DNA from: Anabaena sp. PCC 7108 | GTDB lineage: Bacteria > Cyanobacteriota > Cyanobacteriia > Cyanobacteriales > Nostocaceae | NCBI RefSeq assembly: GCF_000332135.1 | Contig: NZ_KB235896.1 | Coordinates: forward strand, 1,313,403-1,377,402 | Length of the DNA stretch: 64,000 bases | Direction: 5' to 3' | Shown: positions 6,432-16,500 of the stretch, piece by piece | Position numbering within the stretch: the first letter of the stretch is position 1 | Layout of the letters: each line of letters begins with the position of its first letter | Position numbers and translations under genes: made by a program | The notes under the pieces: generated by a model | The model's input: the letters and a program-made list of their open reading frames with translations, nothing else | Databases searched by the model: none | What the model was told of the DNA's origin: nothing

Positions 6432-7790
6432 ATGGCAAACCAAACCCTTGAACAAGCCCTAGCCAGTCTTCCTGACAGCGCACAGGAACCTGTAATTAGC
6501 TCATTATTCATGCCTCACTTGTTCAAGGCACTCGGCTTCACCCCCACAGAAGTATTTCCTGAATACCGCACAGGTCATGGTAACGAAGCAGTAGACTTTG
6601 CCCTACGCCACAACCCAGATGACACAGATATATTTCTTCACACCAAAACCAACCCCAAAATATTAATTGAAATCAAAGGCAAAGATATAAACCTTGCCGA
6701 AAGTACAACCGAATATCACAAAACCGTCAAACAACTAAAAAAATATCTGCTTTCCCCAAACTGCAAAACCGTAGAATGGGGTATCATCACCAACTCATCC
6801 CATTTGCAACTATTCAGAAAACACGGTAAAGTCATTCATCCCGCCACGCAATGTCTAGAAATAGACACTAATAACATCACTAAAATCATCAAACAAATCA
6901 AACAGAAAATACACAGTCCAGCCACAGCCTTAACCGTCACCATCTACAACAACAAAGGTGGCGTAGGCAAAACCACAACCACCGTCAACCTAGCTGCAAT
7001 CCTCACCTTGCAAGGTAAACGAGTATTAGCCGTAGACTTCGACCCCAACCAAAGAGACTTAACATCATCATTAAATATTAAACAAAATAAAGATACTTTA
7101 TATTCACTTTTAGAAGATAAAAAAGACCTTATTTCTATCAAAAATGTACTCCAAACTTACTCAATGGAATTTAAACCTATAAAAAAGACCTTCAGTTTTG
7201 ACGTAATACCTTGTGACACAGAATTAGGCAACAAAAGCGAACAAGAACTCATCAAACAACTCAAAATTCCCAGACTCAAACAAATATTAGACAAAGTAAA
7301 AACCAACTACGACTACATCCTTATAGACTCCTCACCCAACTGGAGATTTTTCAGCATCAGCGCCCTCACCGCCGCAGACGTAATATTAATCCCCACCAAA
7401 CACAACAACATCTTCTCTCTAACCAACGCCGCCACAGCCATCAAACACTACATCCCAAAAATCCAACAACTCAAAAAAGACGGCACACCCATAGCTCTAC
7501 CCATATTTTGGAACGGTGAAAAAACTACCACACCCGCCAAAGAAGCCGCCCATAAAGCCATAGACTACATCATCAAACAGTCCAAAGCAGATTCAGAAAA
7601 CCCCTTTAACCTTCTCCCCTACTTCTACCCACACTACACATCAACCACGCGAAATCGTGAGATATTTGAAATCCCAGGCTACGCAAACATAGCTAACGCC
7701 ACCTTTGCTCAAATACCATCCGTTTACAAAGATAAAACCGCCCACCAATACTATTTAGACCTAGCCAAAGAATATTTTTTAGATCGCTAA
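6432..7790 (+). CDS. ParA/MinD-type ATPase with N-terminal nuclease-like domain
   Basis: A 452-residue fusion. Residues ~1-160 resemble the N-terminal domain of type I restriction HsdR subunits and related PD-(D/E)XK proteins: AVDFALRHN (Asp ~55), then ILIEIKGKD (E-x-K ~80), then WGIITNSSHLQLFRK. Residues ~165-452 are a ParA ATPase with a deviant Walker A (NNKGGVGKTTTTVNLA), VLAVDFDPNQRDLT and DYILIDSSPNW. ParA proteins segregate plasmids or other cargo by ATP-dependent DNA binding. No ParB-like gene is recognised next door, but a 16-copy 11-bp array lies 147 bp upstream. The nuclease-like part may bind DNA rather than cut; this is inference. Confidence 0.8.
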   Translation: MANQTLEQALASLPDSAQEPVISSLFMPHLFKALGFTPTEVFPEYRTGHGNEAVDFALRHNPDDTDIFLHTKTNPKILIEIKGKDINLAESTTEYHKTVKQLKKYLLSPNCKTVEWGIITNSSHLQLFRKHGKVIHPATQCLEIDTNNITKIIKQIKQKIHSPATALTVTIYNNKGGVGKTTTTVNLAAILTLQGKRVLAVDFDPNQRDLTSSLNIKQNKDTLYSLLEDKKDLISIKNVLQTYSMEFKPIKKTFSFDVIPCDTELGNKSEQELIKQLKIPRLKQILDKVKTNYDYILIDSSPNWRFFSISALTAADVILIPTKHNNIFSLTNAATAIKHYIPKIQQLKKDGTPIALPIFWNGEKTTTPAKEAAHKAIDYIIKQSKADSENPFNLLPYFYPHYTSTTRNREIFEIPGYANIANATFAQIPSVYKDKTAHQYYLDLAKEYFLDR

Positions 7791-7845
7791 ACCCCTGCAA
7801 CATCAGCAGTGTAGGTTGGGTAGAGGAACGAAACCCAACACTCAA

Positions 7846-8045
7846 TCCTGTGCATCCTTAAATCCTGGGCATCCTGATTCAGACAAAAGCTCAAAACTTT
7901 TGCACTCATCCTCCCAAAAACCATCATCTTCAGAAGGATGATTGCAAAACTCAATACCCCACCAAAATGAATGATCAAAAAACTTACATTTCCTACACAT
8001 TGTCATCCTGTTAATCCTTAAATCCTGGACATCCTGATTCAGACA
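7846..8045. repeat. Two direct copies of a dispersed ~40-bp repeat
   Basis: The sequence around 7846-7886 (containing ATCCTTAAATCCTGG and CATCCTGATTCAGACA) recurs at 8003-8045 with few changes. Related reverse-oriented copies occur near 37170-37205 and 37958-37990 beside vapBC and the IS4 element. The 7791-8038 gap holds no gene that I can support. Confidence 0.75.
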
Positions 8046-8473
8046 GCAGCATTCACCCCAGGCTGTGACTTCAAAAACTCCAGAAACTCTCTCAATTCAT
8101 GCTCAGATAACATCACCCTTCCACGTTTCCCATAGGTGTTGAGCAAGTAATTCTGTCCCCGTGCAGCCGTCCAACCAAGCCTTTGCATATGAACATCTGT
8201 CTGCGCTATCAAATCAGACAGATCCACAATCCTACCTGGCTGAGTTGGCGAAATAACTGGTTTAGGTATTTCCATAATCCCCAAAACAGCCAATGCCCTA
8301 GCTCTAGCTATATCTTCAGCAACAGTAACTCGAACATCCATAGCCAAACCCGTCGCGCGAGCAACACCATCAACAATTACAGTTACTCGCACCACAAACT
8401 CAGTTTTAAAAATATGCGTAACTTCAGAGGTTAAACACCCGTTGGGGTACACACTTCGGAATTGGTCTAACAT
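8039..8473 (-). CDS. Hypothetical protein of the accessory region
   Basis: A 144-residue protein. The N-terminal half is a beta-rich domain (FVVRVTVIVDGVARATGLAM followed by DVRVTVAEDIARARALAVLGI), reminiscent of the pattern seen in phage single-strand annealing or related recombination accessory proteins. The C-terminal half (YLLNTYGKRGRVMLSEHELR, EFLEFLKSQPG) is helical, as in small DNA-binding domains. The family assignment is only an impression and no function is claimed. Its last bases overlap one copy of a dispersed 40-bp repeat. Confidence 0.55.
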   Translation of the reverse strand: MLDQFRSVYPNGCLTSEVTHIFKTEFVVRVTVIVDGVARATGLAMDVRVTVAEDIARARALAVLGIMEIPKPVISPTQPGRIVDLSDLIAQTDVHMQRLGWTAARGQNYLLNTYGKRGRVMLSEHELREFLEFLKSQPGVNAAV

Positions 8474-8513
8474 AATAATTCTTGCTCAATTAAAGTCACA
8501 TATTTATATAAAT

Positions 8514-8546
8514 CAAGGCATTTCCATAATCTATAAAAATGCCTTG
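8514..8546. terminator. Hairpin upstream of the 144-residue gene
   Basis: CAAGGCATTT (8514-8523) and AAATGCCTTG (8537-8546) form a 10-bp perfect stem. The minus-strand side continues into an A/T-rich stretch rather than a clean T-tract, so it may be a weak leftward terminator or a 5'-leader hairpin. Confidence 0.35.
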
Positions 8547-8610
8547 TCCAACATTTGCAATTACAGCTTAAAACTATAGCAATAATACAAACGTACTAAA
8601 AATTCACATT

Positions 8611-8634
8611 AAAAATGCCCTCTTTAGGAGGGCA
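8611..8634 (-). terminator. Intrinsic terminator (leftward)
   Basis: TGCCCTC (8616-8622) and GAGGGCA (8628-8634) form the stem. On the minus strand the hairpin is followed by TTTTTAATG. It lies 37 bp downstream of the 91-residue gene at 8671-8946 and ends its transcript. Confidence 0.8.
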
Positions 8635-8670
8635 GATAATGTCAAAAGTACATCACCAAATCTACCAGAA

Positions 8671-8946
8671 TTAGCCTAATTCACCGTCTAAAGCAGGCGG
8701 GGGAACTTCTACAGATGGCGAGGTTGCAGCAAGAGCGGTATCAATTAGATTTTGAAGTGCTTCATTACTCACCTCAAGAGCTTGGGCATTAGCCTCATCA
8801 ACCGCCAAAAGTTCAGCAATCTTAGCCTCAGCCTCAGCCCTAAACGCAGAATCATCAGGCTTAGATTTAATCAAGTCAATGAGAACATAAGCTAATGATT
8901 CCAGCAAAGTGCCTAGCTTACTCAAAGCCCCAGAAGTCTTACTCAT
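8671..8946 (-). CDS. Small hypothetical helical protein
   Basis: A 91-residue protein, almost entirely helical and rich in Ala, Leu and Glu (LLESLAYVLIDLIKSKPDDS, then AEAEAKIAELLAVDEANAQA), ending in a Pro-rich tail. It is monocistronic, with its own intrinsic terminator just downstream. No family is recognised; the amphipathic helices suggest a small oligomeric or structural protein. Confidence 0.5.
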   Translation of the reverse strand: MSKTSGALSKLGTLLESLAYVLIDLIKSKPDDSAFRAEAEAKIAELLAVDEANAQALEVSNEALQNLIDTALAATSPSVEVPPPALDGELG

Positions 8947-9103
8947 AGTTATAAATACTTAAAAAACGCAGTCAGAACTAAACAAAATATTTATAGCACA
9001 CCTGTACTATAAATAGAACCCTGCAATTTCACACTATAGACACACATCCCCTTATAGAAATTAGATAGAAATTTAGATCAAATAAAACCTAAATCACCTA
9101 AAA

Positions 9104-9343
9104 ATGATTCTTAACGACCAAAACAAATTGCTGCCATATCTATCTGCTGGACTATCATCAATGGTTTTAGCCGCAATCCTCCATATAGCAACAATCACCC
9201 AGTCCACATCCCAGGGGCAGGTCCGTGTAGAAGAAAATCTACGGCAACTCAATAAACAAGTCGAATCTATTCAAGAAAAAGTCGATTACGCTTTCTTTAC
9301 AACCCAACAGAACAAAGAGTCCCTCGACAAAATGAAAAAGTGA
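9104..9343 (+). CDS. Small membrane-anchored coiled-coil protein
   Basis: A 79-residue protein with one N-terminal transmembrane segment (YLSAGLSSMVLAAILHIATI) and then a coiled coil (VRVEENLRQLNKQVESIQEK). Small proteins of this shape occur in phage lysis and morphogenesis modules, where the membrane helix plus coiled coil can be a spanin- or holin-associated component, but the family is not recognised. The stop overlaps the GTG start of the next gene by 3 bp. Confidence 0.5.
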   Translation: MILNDQNKLLPYLSAGLSSMVLAAILHIATITQSTSQGQVRVEENLRQLNKQVESIQEKVDYAFFTTQQNKESLDKMKK

Positions 9344-9516
9344 GTAACCTACTAGCTCAAATCATCACCACCGAAGATCAAGTTAGAGAGCTAATGAAAA
9401 CCGTTTGCGATCATGGAGACTACGAAAGCTGCCACCTTACCGAAAAAATCTGGGACTTATTAAATCAACTAAAACTACGAGAATTAACCCACCTACAATT
9501 AGACAACCCACACTAA
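9340..9516 (+). CDS. 58-residue protein coupled to the upstream membrane protein
   Basis: A short ORF starts with GTG at 9340 within the GTGA junction that also ends the previous gene. It reads VSNLLAQIITTEDQVRELMK then TVCDHGDYESCHLTEKIWDL and ends at TAA 9514-9516. The junction implies translational coupling, and an inverted repeat 5 bp after the stop fits the end of a two-gene transcript. Family unknown. Confidence 0.45.
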   Translation: MSNLLAQIITTEDQVRELMKTVCDHGDYESCHLTEKIWDLLNQLKLRELTHLQLDNPH

Positions 9517-9520
9517 ACAG

Positions 9521-9552
9521 AAACCCAGCCAAGCAATAGCCTAACTGGGTTT
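9521..9552 (+). terminator. Probable terminator hairpin
   Basis: AAACCCAG (9521-9528) and CTGGGTTT (9545-9552) pair perfectly. The right arm ends in TTT and is followed by CTAG, so the T-tract is short. It is positioned immediately after the 58-residue gene. Confidence 0.5.
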
Positions 9553-9886
9553 CTAGCATAAATGACCTGATAAAAGAGCGATCGCATAGAGCCTTACTAC
9601 GCTTTTTGCTAGAGAAATCGCCACAAGCCTTGCCCTGCAAGAATAAAAACTTACTACAAAATCAAAATCAAACCAAGTGGCGCGTTCACCAAACCATCTG
9701 CCGTTTTAGCGACACCGTCCACCAAACCATCTGTCGCAACCAACCCTAGCGCGGAATCCCTAGAACCCCCTCATCCCAACACTTCCCACCACATCCCAGC
9801 ACTTCTCGCCATTCACCAATCCATCTGTCATCCTACACCGAAATTTTTATCCATGTTAATCGTTTTTGCCCCCTCAACACCTTGAG
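9553..9886. other. Intergenic region between the phage-like block and the lipid operon
   Basis: No gene is supported. The stretch contains a HIP1 octamer and several degenerate copies of CCAAACCATCTG (about 9688-9835). It separates accessory phage-like DNA from the end of the leftward synthase operon. Confidence 0.6.
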
Positions 9887-10795
9887 TTATTCATATCCTA
9901 GTTCTCTCGCTAGATAAAGAACTTCAGGAAGAAATCCTTTTTTATCTTTAGACCAAGGCAATGGACCTGCCAATTTCGATATTTTACTAGTTGATGGACG
10001 AAAAACCGGGGACTTTTGAAATCCTGGATTGTTTCCCCATTCAGTTCCATATGGACCCATGCACGCATAAGGAGATTGCTCGGTACGTAACATAGCTTGA
10101 TAAGCTGACTCATTCCAACTTAAACCTAACCAATGACAAATTTTATCTAGGTATGCCTCAGGATTACTAATGATTTCTTCCCCGCGGATAAACATCTGTT
10201 GATGAGCTGGAATTGTATTCAGAAAGTCTAAAATTCTGGATTGACTTCTATACCAGTCATATTGAGGATCAATCACAGGGGGATAGACAGAATAGTCAAG
10301 AGAGTCAGCGACGGCTAGCTCCGCAACAGCTTGGGGCGCTTTCATCATTGATTTTCCTTGTTCTCGGGGATGACGAGTAATGTAGAGATAATAAGCGTCA
10401 GGGAAAGTTTTATTGATACGTTGTAGTGTTGTAATTTGTTTGGGGTATGCGGGACTTTTATCGATAATTCGTAGAGGAGCAACTTTATTACAGAGATCCC
10501 AATAGATATCTGCTGTGTTGTAATCAAGTCGTTGTCCAATCCAGCGGCGAGCCATTGCCACTGATTCTATAGTCTGCTCACCGCTGTAAAGTTGTGCGAT
10601 TGTCCTCAACAATCCATGAAGTATGAACTGGCGCGCGCCCTGGCTCACATCTACCAGTTCTTGCAAAGTTTCTTTGACAAACAAATTTATTTCTGGTACT
10701 CCATAAGCTTCTGGATGCTGACCCAGCATGGCACAGACTAGTGAAGTAAAAGAGCGCGGAGATGCCAGTATAATTACAGGTTGAGGAAATGACAT
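9887..10795 (-). CDS. Sulfotransferase (PAPS-dependent), last gene of the synthase operon
   Basis: A 302-residue cytosolic sulfotransferase of the Sulfotransfer_3 type. The 5'-phosphosulfate loop is VIILASPRSFTSLVCAMLGQ at residues ~7-26. The 3'-phosphate site is YLYITRHPREQGKSMM, and the C-terminal SPYACMGPYGTEWGNNPGFQ resembles the PAPS-contacting tail. It transfers sulfate from PAPS to a hydroxyl. The enzyme at 43553-44503 is a clear paralogue: the same PRSF.S loop, the LLRTIAQL..G..T.ES segment and the SPYA..GPY...GN.P.F tail. It begins 25 bp after the PqqD/M50/HlyD gene, so it belongs to the operon. The substrate is inferred to be the operon's lipid-like product. Confidence 0.85.
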   Translation of the reverse strand: MSFPQPVIILASPRSFTSLVCAMLGQHPEAYGVPEINLFVKETLQELVDVSQGARQFILHGLLRTIAQLYSGEQTIESVAMARRWIGQRLDYNTADIYWDLCNKVAPLRIIDKSPAYPKQITTLQRINKTFPDAYYLYITRHPREQGKSMMKAPQAVAELAVADSLDYSVYPPVIDPQYDWYRSQSRILDFLNTIPAHQQMFIRGEEIISNPEAYLDKICHWLGLSWNESAYQAMLRTEQSPYACMGPYGTEWGNNPGFQKSPVFRPSTSKISKLAGPLPWSKDKKGFLPEVLYLARELGYE

Positions 10796-10820
10796 GATGT
10801 AACTACAACATATTTGGATA

Positions 10821-13448
10821 TTAAGGCAACCAAGACCATATTTCTATTTGAATGAATCTAACTAATGGCCGAGTCAGTAGTACGAATAATGGTTTTCTAC
10901 CAGCATCAATTTTGGCATAGCCAGACATTCCAGTTTTTAATGTCTGGGGAGAATTAGCTAGATCAATTATAACTTTGAAAACTCGATTAGTTTGGGTAAG
11001 ATTACTTTGAATCGAAGAGTTAGGGTCAGTTTTGGAATCAGTTTCAACTTTAGTCGCAGGTTCTATAGAAACAACTTTCCCGGAGAAAGGATTATTGGGA
11101 TATAACAGTAACTTGACTTCAGCTCGATCTCCAATCTCAATTTCACCGGCATCATATTCAGGAACTCGAATTTCGCCAAATAGCAGATTACTATCTTGGA
11201 CAACGGCAAACTTTTCTCCTTGCTTCAAGTAAGTGCCAATTTTCTGATTGAGATACGAGTCTACTAAGTATCCATTGAAAGGCATCAATAACTGAGTGCT
11301 TTTCTTTTGAGCTTGTTGATATTCCAATTCCTTGCGTAACTGCTTTAATTCTGACTGAGATGCTTTCACTTCTTGGCGAGCTGCTTCAATATCTTCTTTA
11401 CGAGAACCACTAAGTATTAGAGTTAGTTGCGCACGAGCTTGCTTGAGACTATCTTGCTTGGCTGCCAATGTTTGATACATTTCATCCACGTTCTTCTTCT
11501 TGAGTTCTATGGTTTGCCGTGCTTGTTCAATTTGAATTAGATCCACTTCATGTTTTTTCTTAGCATCTTCATAAAGCTCACGGCCTATACCGCCTTCTCG
11601 ATACAATACTTTTAGCCGATCTGCTGAAGCACCACTATATTGAGCTTGGGCATTATCTTTTTGCAAGCCCTTCCTGGCGATTTCAACTTCATCAATGGCT
11701 GCTTTTAACTGAGCATTTACAGCAGAAACTTCATTTTGGATAATGCTTACTTGTGCTTCTACTACAGCAACTTCCTCATTTCTCGCACCTGCTACCAACT
11801 TACTAAGTTCAGCCTGTCGCTTGTCAATATTGGCTTGTTGTTCCTTGACTTTTTCTTGCAAGGTTTGAATTTTATTCTCAATATCCGTGGAAAGCATATT
11901 GGCAACAACTGTTCTCTTACCGATTCGTTGGCCATCACCACCGTTAAAAAAGACTTGAGTAATTTTGCCTTCAACAGGCGCTTGAATTTGTTCCTGGCTT
12001 GGCGGTATTAATTGCAGTTCTCCACCAGGTGAGTAGGAGAAAGGAAGACAAAGAATAATAGCTAAACAAACTAATACTGTTAGCTGAATCCAATTACTAG
12101 ACAGAAAATTACTGACACTTTGGACAGCTTTATCTTTTGTAGATATTAGTTTCTCTGAGTTTGTAGAAGTTGAACTTGTAACCGTTTTTTTTCGGTTGAA
12201 CCTTGTGACTTCTGGAATCACGAAAGCAAGCCAACGTATAAAGGCAACTATAACAAGAAATAAGACTATATAACTAGTCACTCTTCCTAAAATTCCTGGA
12301 AAGATACTTTCGAGTTTAGTTGAGATATCAGGGACAATAGATAAAACCAGATATCCCCAAACTAATATTAGTCCAGAAGCATAGGCTAATAATATCTGCT
12401 GCTTACGTTGAGAAATAGTAGTTGGCAAGGGTCTAAATTTCAACTTAGCTAGCAGAATGTAGAATGCTTCCTGGAATAAATGGGGAGGTAAATTATAATA
12501 GGTTATTACCCATTTGAATACATCAGATTGACGAAGTGGTAAAGCGATTAGCAAAAAGGAAACCAGCCCAACTTGGCCTATCATTGCTGACCAATAAGCC
12601 AACTGAGTACCTGTTCCTCGAAATCCATACCAGGCAATAATTCCTACAATAAATATAAATGCTCTTGCCGCAGGAGCTGAACAGTAAGACCAGAGCTTTA
12701 CAGATCGAGATGTCTTTCTGAGACCGTATCTACTAATAAAAAAGCGAGGAAGGATGCCAAAATGAAGTCGGATACCAAGTTCTTTAACTTGTCCACCAAA
12801 ATGGGCGAATACTGCTCCTGCTACTATGCGGCTAAAAATATTGACGCTAATGAGAGACAACAAAAAGGAACTGATATAATCAAGTTCTTTATCAATACTA
12901 GTAAGGTCATACAAGAATAGAGCTTGTTGCCGGAAGAAGAGTTGGAGTGCAACAAAGAATCCTGGAATCAGCAGCCACGTTAGTGCAACAAATAGGAGAT
13001 TAAATGGCCGAGTGACAGCAGCCAAAAAATTAAAAGTAGGTTCTGGGTTATACAGTACGAAGCGTAGTTCTGTAAATTCATTGTCTTCATCCTCTACAGC
13101 AGCAGAGGATTTTGCTTCAGAGGCACTTTCTGTGATTGCTCCTCCCCGGTCGTTAGTGATAGTAGGAATCCGCTCTAATAAGCCAAGTCCATTAATCTGT
13201 TCAATAAAATTCCGTAGATCTTCTTCTGTAAGAACTTTACTAAAAGACTCACTAAATGAGGAAATAATTTGTTGAGAATCAGAAGAGCCATCCAATAGTC
13301 GACAAATAAAGAGTTCTTCCTCCCTAAGTAAAAAGGTTTCTCCAGATGTAGGGTTTTTAATAAAATAGGATTTTGCTTGATCTCCTACTTTTTGGGTTTC
13401 CGTAATGACAAGATCTGGACGGAAGCGAGTTTGGGTCGTTGTAGACAT
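10821..13448 (-). CDS. PqqD-like / degenerate M50 peptidase-like / HlyD adaptor fusion
   Basis: An 875-residue membrane protein. Residues ~1-95 form a PqqD-like winged domain (FRPDLVITETQKVGDQAKSY, then LLREEELFICRLLDG). Residues ~135-430 hold about 8 membrane segments in the order of M50 site-2-type peptidases, but the HExxH region reads SRIVAGAVFAHFGGQVKELG, without the metal-binding His-Glu-x-x-His. Residues ~465-860 form an HlyD adaptor: a lipoyl half (IQAPVEGKITQVFFNGGDGQ), a long coiled coil and the second half (LLMPFNGYLVDSYLNQKIGT). It sits between KS-AT and sulfotransferase genes. Export or assembly of the operon's product is inferred; no ABC ATPase or TolC-like gene is nearby. Confidence 0.8.
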   Translation of the reverse strand: MSTTTQTRFRPDLVITETQKVGDQAKSYFIKNPTSGETFLLREEELFICRLLDGSSDSQQIISSFSESFSKVLTEEDLRNFIEQINGLGLLERIPTITNDRGGAITESASEAKSSAAVEDEDNEFTELRFVLYNPEPTFNFLAAVTRPFNLLFVALTWLLIPGFFVALQLFFRQQALFLYDLTSIDKELDYISSFLLSLISVNIFSRIVAGAVFAHFGGQVKELGIRLHFGILPRFFISRYGLRKTSRSVKLWSYCSAPAARAFIFIVGIIAWYGFRGTGTQLAYWSAMIGQVGLVSFLLIALPLRQSDVFKWVITYYNLPPHLFQEAFYILLAKLKFRPLPTTISQRKQQILLAYASGLILVWGYLVLSIVPDISTKLESIFPGILGRVTSYIVLFLVIVAFIRWLAFVIPEVTRFNRKKTVTSSTSTNSEKLISTKDKAVQSVSNFLSSNWIQLTVLVCLAIILCLPFSYSPGGELQLIPPSQEQIQAPVEGKITQVFFNGGDGQRIGKRTVVANMLSTDIENKIQTLQEKVKEQQANIDKRQAELSKLVAGARNEEVAVVEAQVSIIQNEVSAVNAQLKAAIDEVEIARKGLQKDNAQAQYSGASADRLKVLYREGGIGRELYEDAKKKHEVDLIQIEQARQTIELKKKNVDEMYQTLAAKQDSLKQARAQLTLILSGSRKEDIEAARQEVKASQSELKQLRKELEYQQAQKKSTQLLMPFNGYLVDSYLNQKIGTYLKQGEKFAVVQDSNLLFGEIRVPEYDAGEIEIGDRAEVKLLLYPNNPFSGKVVSIEPATKVETDSKTDPNSSIQSNLTQTNRVFKVIIDLANSPQTLKTGMSGYAKIDAGRKPLFVLLTRPLVRFIQIEIWSWLP

Positions 13449-13519
13449 TGGTGTTAATAAGATTAAGCCTGGCTACTATGCAAAAAAATTAAGTAAAATA
13501 ACCTGTTTAGGAGCATACC

Positions 13520-16500
13520 TTATCTTTCCTCATTTTCTGTCGAATCAGAATAATTTGAAAAGAAAGCTTCAGAAACTTTTGATTGATTTGCCAAAAATTC
13601 TTGCATTAGTTCAAAGTGGAGATCAACTACTGATAACTGTACATCCGGTGATAATGGTGTTGTTCTACCTGCCACTGATGTAAATGAAGAACCTGGCGAA
13701 ACAATTTCTTCTGCAACTCTCTGGGTCGTGACTCTTGTTTCTGAAACTGGAGAAAAATTGTCTAAAGAGATGCTATTTAGAGCAGGAGAACTCAGAGTCA
13801 TATTATTAGACTCATTTTCTGTTGGTAATTGCAACTGGTTCAATCCAGGTTCATCTAACTTGCTTCTTACCTTCTCAATCAATTCTGAACTCAAACTCAT
13901 TCTAGGCATCAGAAGATCCAGAACAGGAGAACTTTTTGGTTTGACCGTTCCCACATTAGACGCATCCAAATCAACTGGTTCAGCGGTTCGGTATTGATAC
14001 AGAGGTTTCCAGTCAAGTTTAGTGCCTTTAACGAACAGTTGGGCTAGTAACAATAATAATTGCTCAAGTCCTGATTTTCGCTGACTGTTGCTGGCGATCG
14101 CTAAGAATTCTCGCTTACGCAAAATATCTTCTACAAAAGAAGTGAGGTTGTTACTAGGTCCGACTTCGATGAAGGTACGAATTCCTTCTTCATAAAGCCG
14201 CTCAATCATCTCGCAAAATCTCACTCTAGTTGACCACTGTTTCGCTACTAATTCTCTAATTGCATTAGCCTCAGTTGGGAATGGGGCTACGCTGGCACAG
14301 CTATAAAGTGGTGTATGTGCAGTTCCAACGGGCAAATCCTCATAATAGCGCTCTAAAACATTACCCATTTCCAGAAACAGAGGGGTGTGATAGGCTCGGT
14401 CAAAGGGTAGCTCTTGATAAATTCCTCCCCAAGCTTTAACTTGTTGGGCAACTTCTGTAATGACTTCAGGCGCACCAAATAGTATTTTTTGATTAGGGCA
14501 ATTATCCATTGCTAGAAACAGTTTTCCCTCAAATTTTTGCAATAGATTTTCTACAACTTGAGGATCTAGAGCGCCAACTGTTAACAAAACCCCTCGCGGA
14601 ACTGTGTTTGCCGCTTCCAGTTCCTTATATATTTGATTAAGATTACGTTTGATCTTGATTTGGTCATCCAAGTTATCTGCTTGAATAGTCCCGCTGGCTG
14701 ACAGTGCTGCATACTCGCCAGTACTGTGTCCTACCATAACATCAGGTTTGATACCAAATTGACTTAATAAATGGTAGAGAGCAATATCAGCCGTGAAAAC
14801 GGTTTCAGTTGCTACATCAATGTTGTACAACCCCTGAGAAAGCATTTGTTTTTCCTCACCAGTCAGGCAAGTTGGTGGAGGAAATACAAACTGGCTGGGA
14901 AGCGTTTCCCAAAGTCCTGTGAATGTAGCATCTGAAATGTCAAACCAGCTACGAACGCTGGGAAAATACAAGCACAGGTCAGCTAACATATTGACATATT
15001 GAGATCCTTCTCCAGGAAATAGGAAGGCAGTTTTCCCCTCCTTAGAGTTAACAGTAGGTGTAGCGTAATAAACACCATTTCTGGTTTGCAGACGCTCACA
15101 GTCCGGTTTAGCAATCTTCTCTAGCGCCTGTTTGAGTTTTTTCTGTAAATCAGTAGCGTTCTCAGCAACAATTGCCAGTCGGTAAGTTCCAGCTTGTTGA
15201 CTGGCAAGGGTAACAGCCAGACCTACTAGAGAAGGCAGAGGGTTAGCTTGCAAATATTGCTGTACTTGCCGACCCAGCGTCAATATATCTTGTTTATTTT
15301 CACCAGAGAAGATAAACAACTCATGGCTCCATTGTGAATGAAATTGTTTATCAGCAGTATTTGGACCTGTGTACTCCTCTAGAATCGCATGAGCATTGAC
15401 ACCACCAAAGCCAAAGGCACTAATACCTGCTCTCCGAGGCGATTCTTGATTGCCATGAATCCAGGGACGAGTTTGGGTATTGACGTAAAAGGGTGTTTCT
15501 TCTAGTCCCAAATCTGGGTTGACTTCATCACAAAGGGTAGGTGGCAGAATTTTATGGTGAAGAGCCAATGATAGTTTGATAAAGCCAGCAATCCCTGAAG
15601 CTGGAATACAGTGACCAATCATAGATTTTACTGAACCTAGCCCGCATTGAGGAAGCTTTCCTTGGCGCGAGCCAAAGATTTGGGTTAAAGTTTTAATCTC
15701 TGTTTTGTCACCGACAGGAATTCCAGTTCCATGTGCTTCTATTAAGTTAACAGTTGTCGGATCAATGCCTGCCTCAGAATAAGCTCGTTCTAAAGCTAAC
15801 ACTTCCCCTTCTAAACGAGGTGCTAATAAGCCTAATGCTTTACCATCGCTAGAAAGCCCTACTTGTTTCAGAACAGCATAGATTTGGTCTCTATCTCTTT
15901 CGGCATCAGTTAGTCGTTTCAGGACTAAAAATCCGCATCCCTCTCCCAATAACGTTCCAGCCGCCTCTTTATCAAAAGGACGAATTTTGGTACGAGACAG
16001 AGCATTTAGCTTACAGAAAAGCATATATATCTGGGGAGTCATGGATGCTTGAACTCCACCGACCAACATCATGTCAGACCGATTACTACGCAATTCTTTC
16101 ATTGCCAGTTCTACTGCAATTAAAGAAGAGGAGCAAGCAGCATCAATCATGTAGCTGGGGCCTCTTAAATCAAGACGATTAGCAATCCGTCCAACTGCAA
16201 TATTAGAGACCAAACCCGGTCCTGCTTCCGGAGGCAGGTCTGGTATGCTAGCTTTTAACTCCTGACGAATTTCATTGAGGGTTTCTTGATCTAGTGTCGG
16301 CAGCAGTTTTTGTAACAAATCTATAGTTTGATCAAGAATCGCTCCATGCTGCAGACCTGTTAGTGTTCCACGATTTGGAGTAGCCCCCCTCCCAAGAATG
16401 ACCCCAGTTTTTTCTCGACCAAGAGGTTTATCAAGATAACCAGCGTGTTGTAAAGCATCCCTAGCAAGCTTTAGAGCTAAAAAATGGTCTGGTTCACTAC

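Noticed and set aside
9688-9835. attachment-site core for the phage-like region
   Set aside because: The CCAAACCATCTG repeats are degenerate and no integrase or tRNA gene is present.
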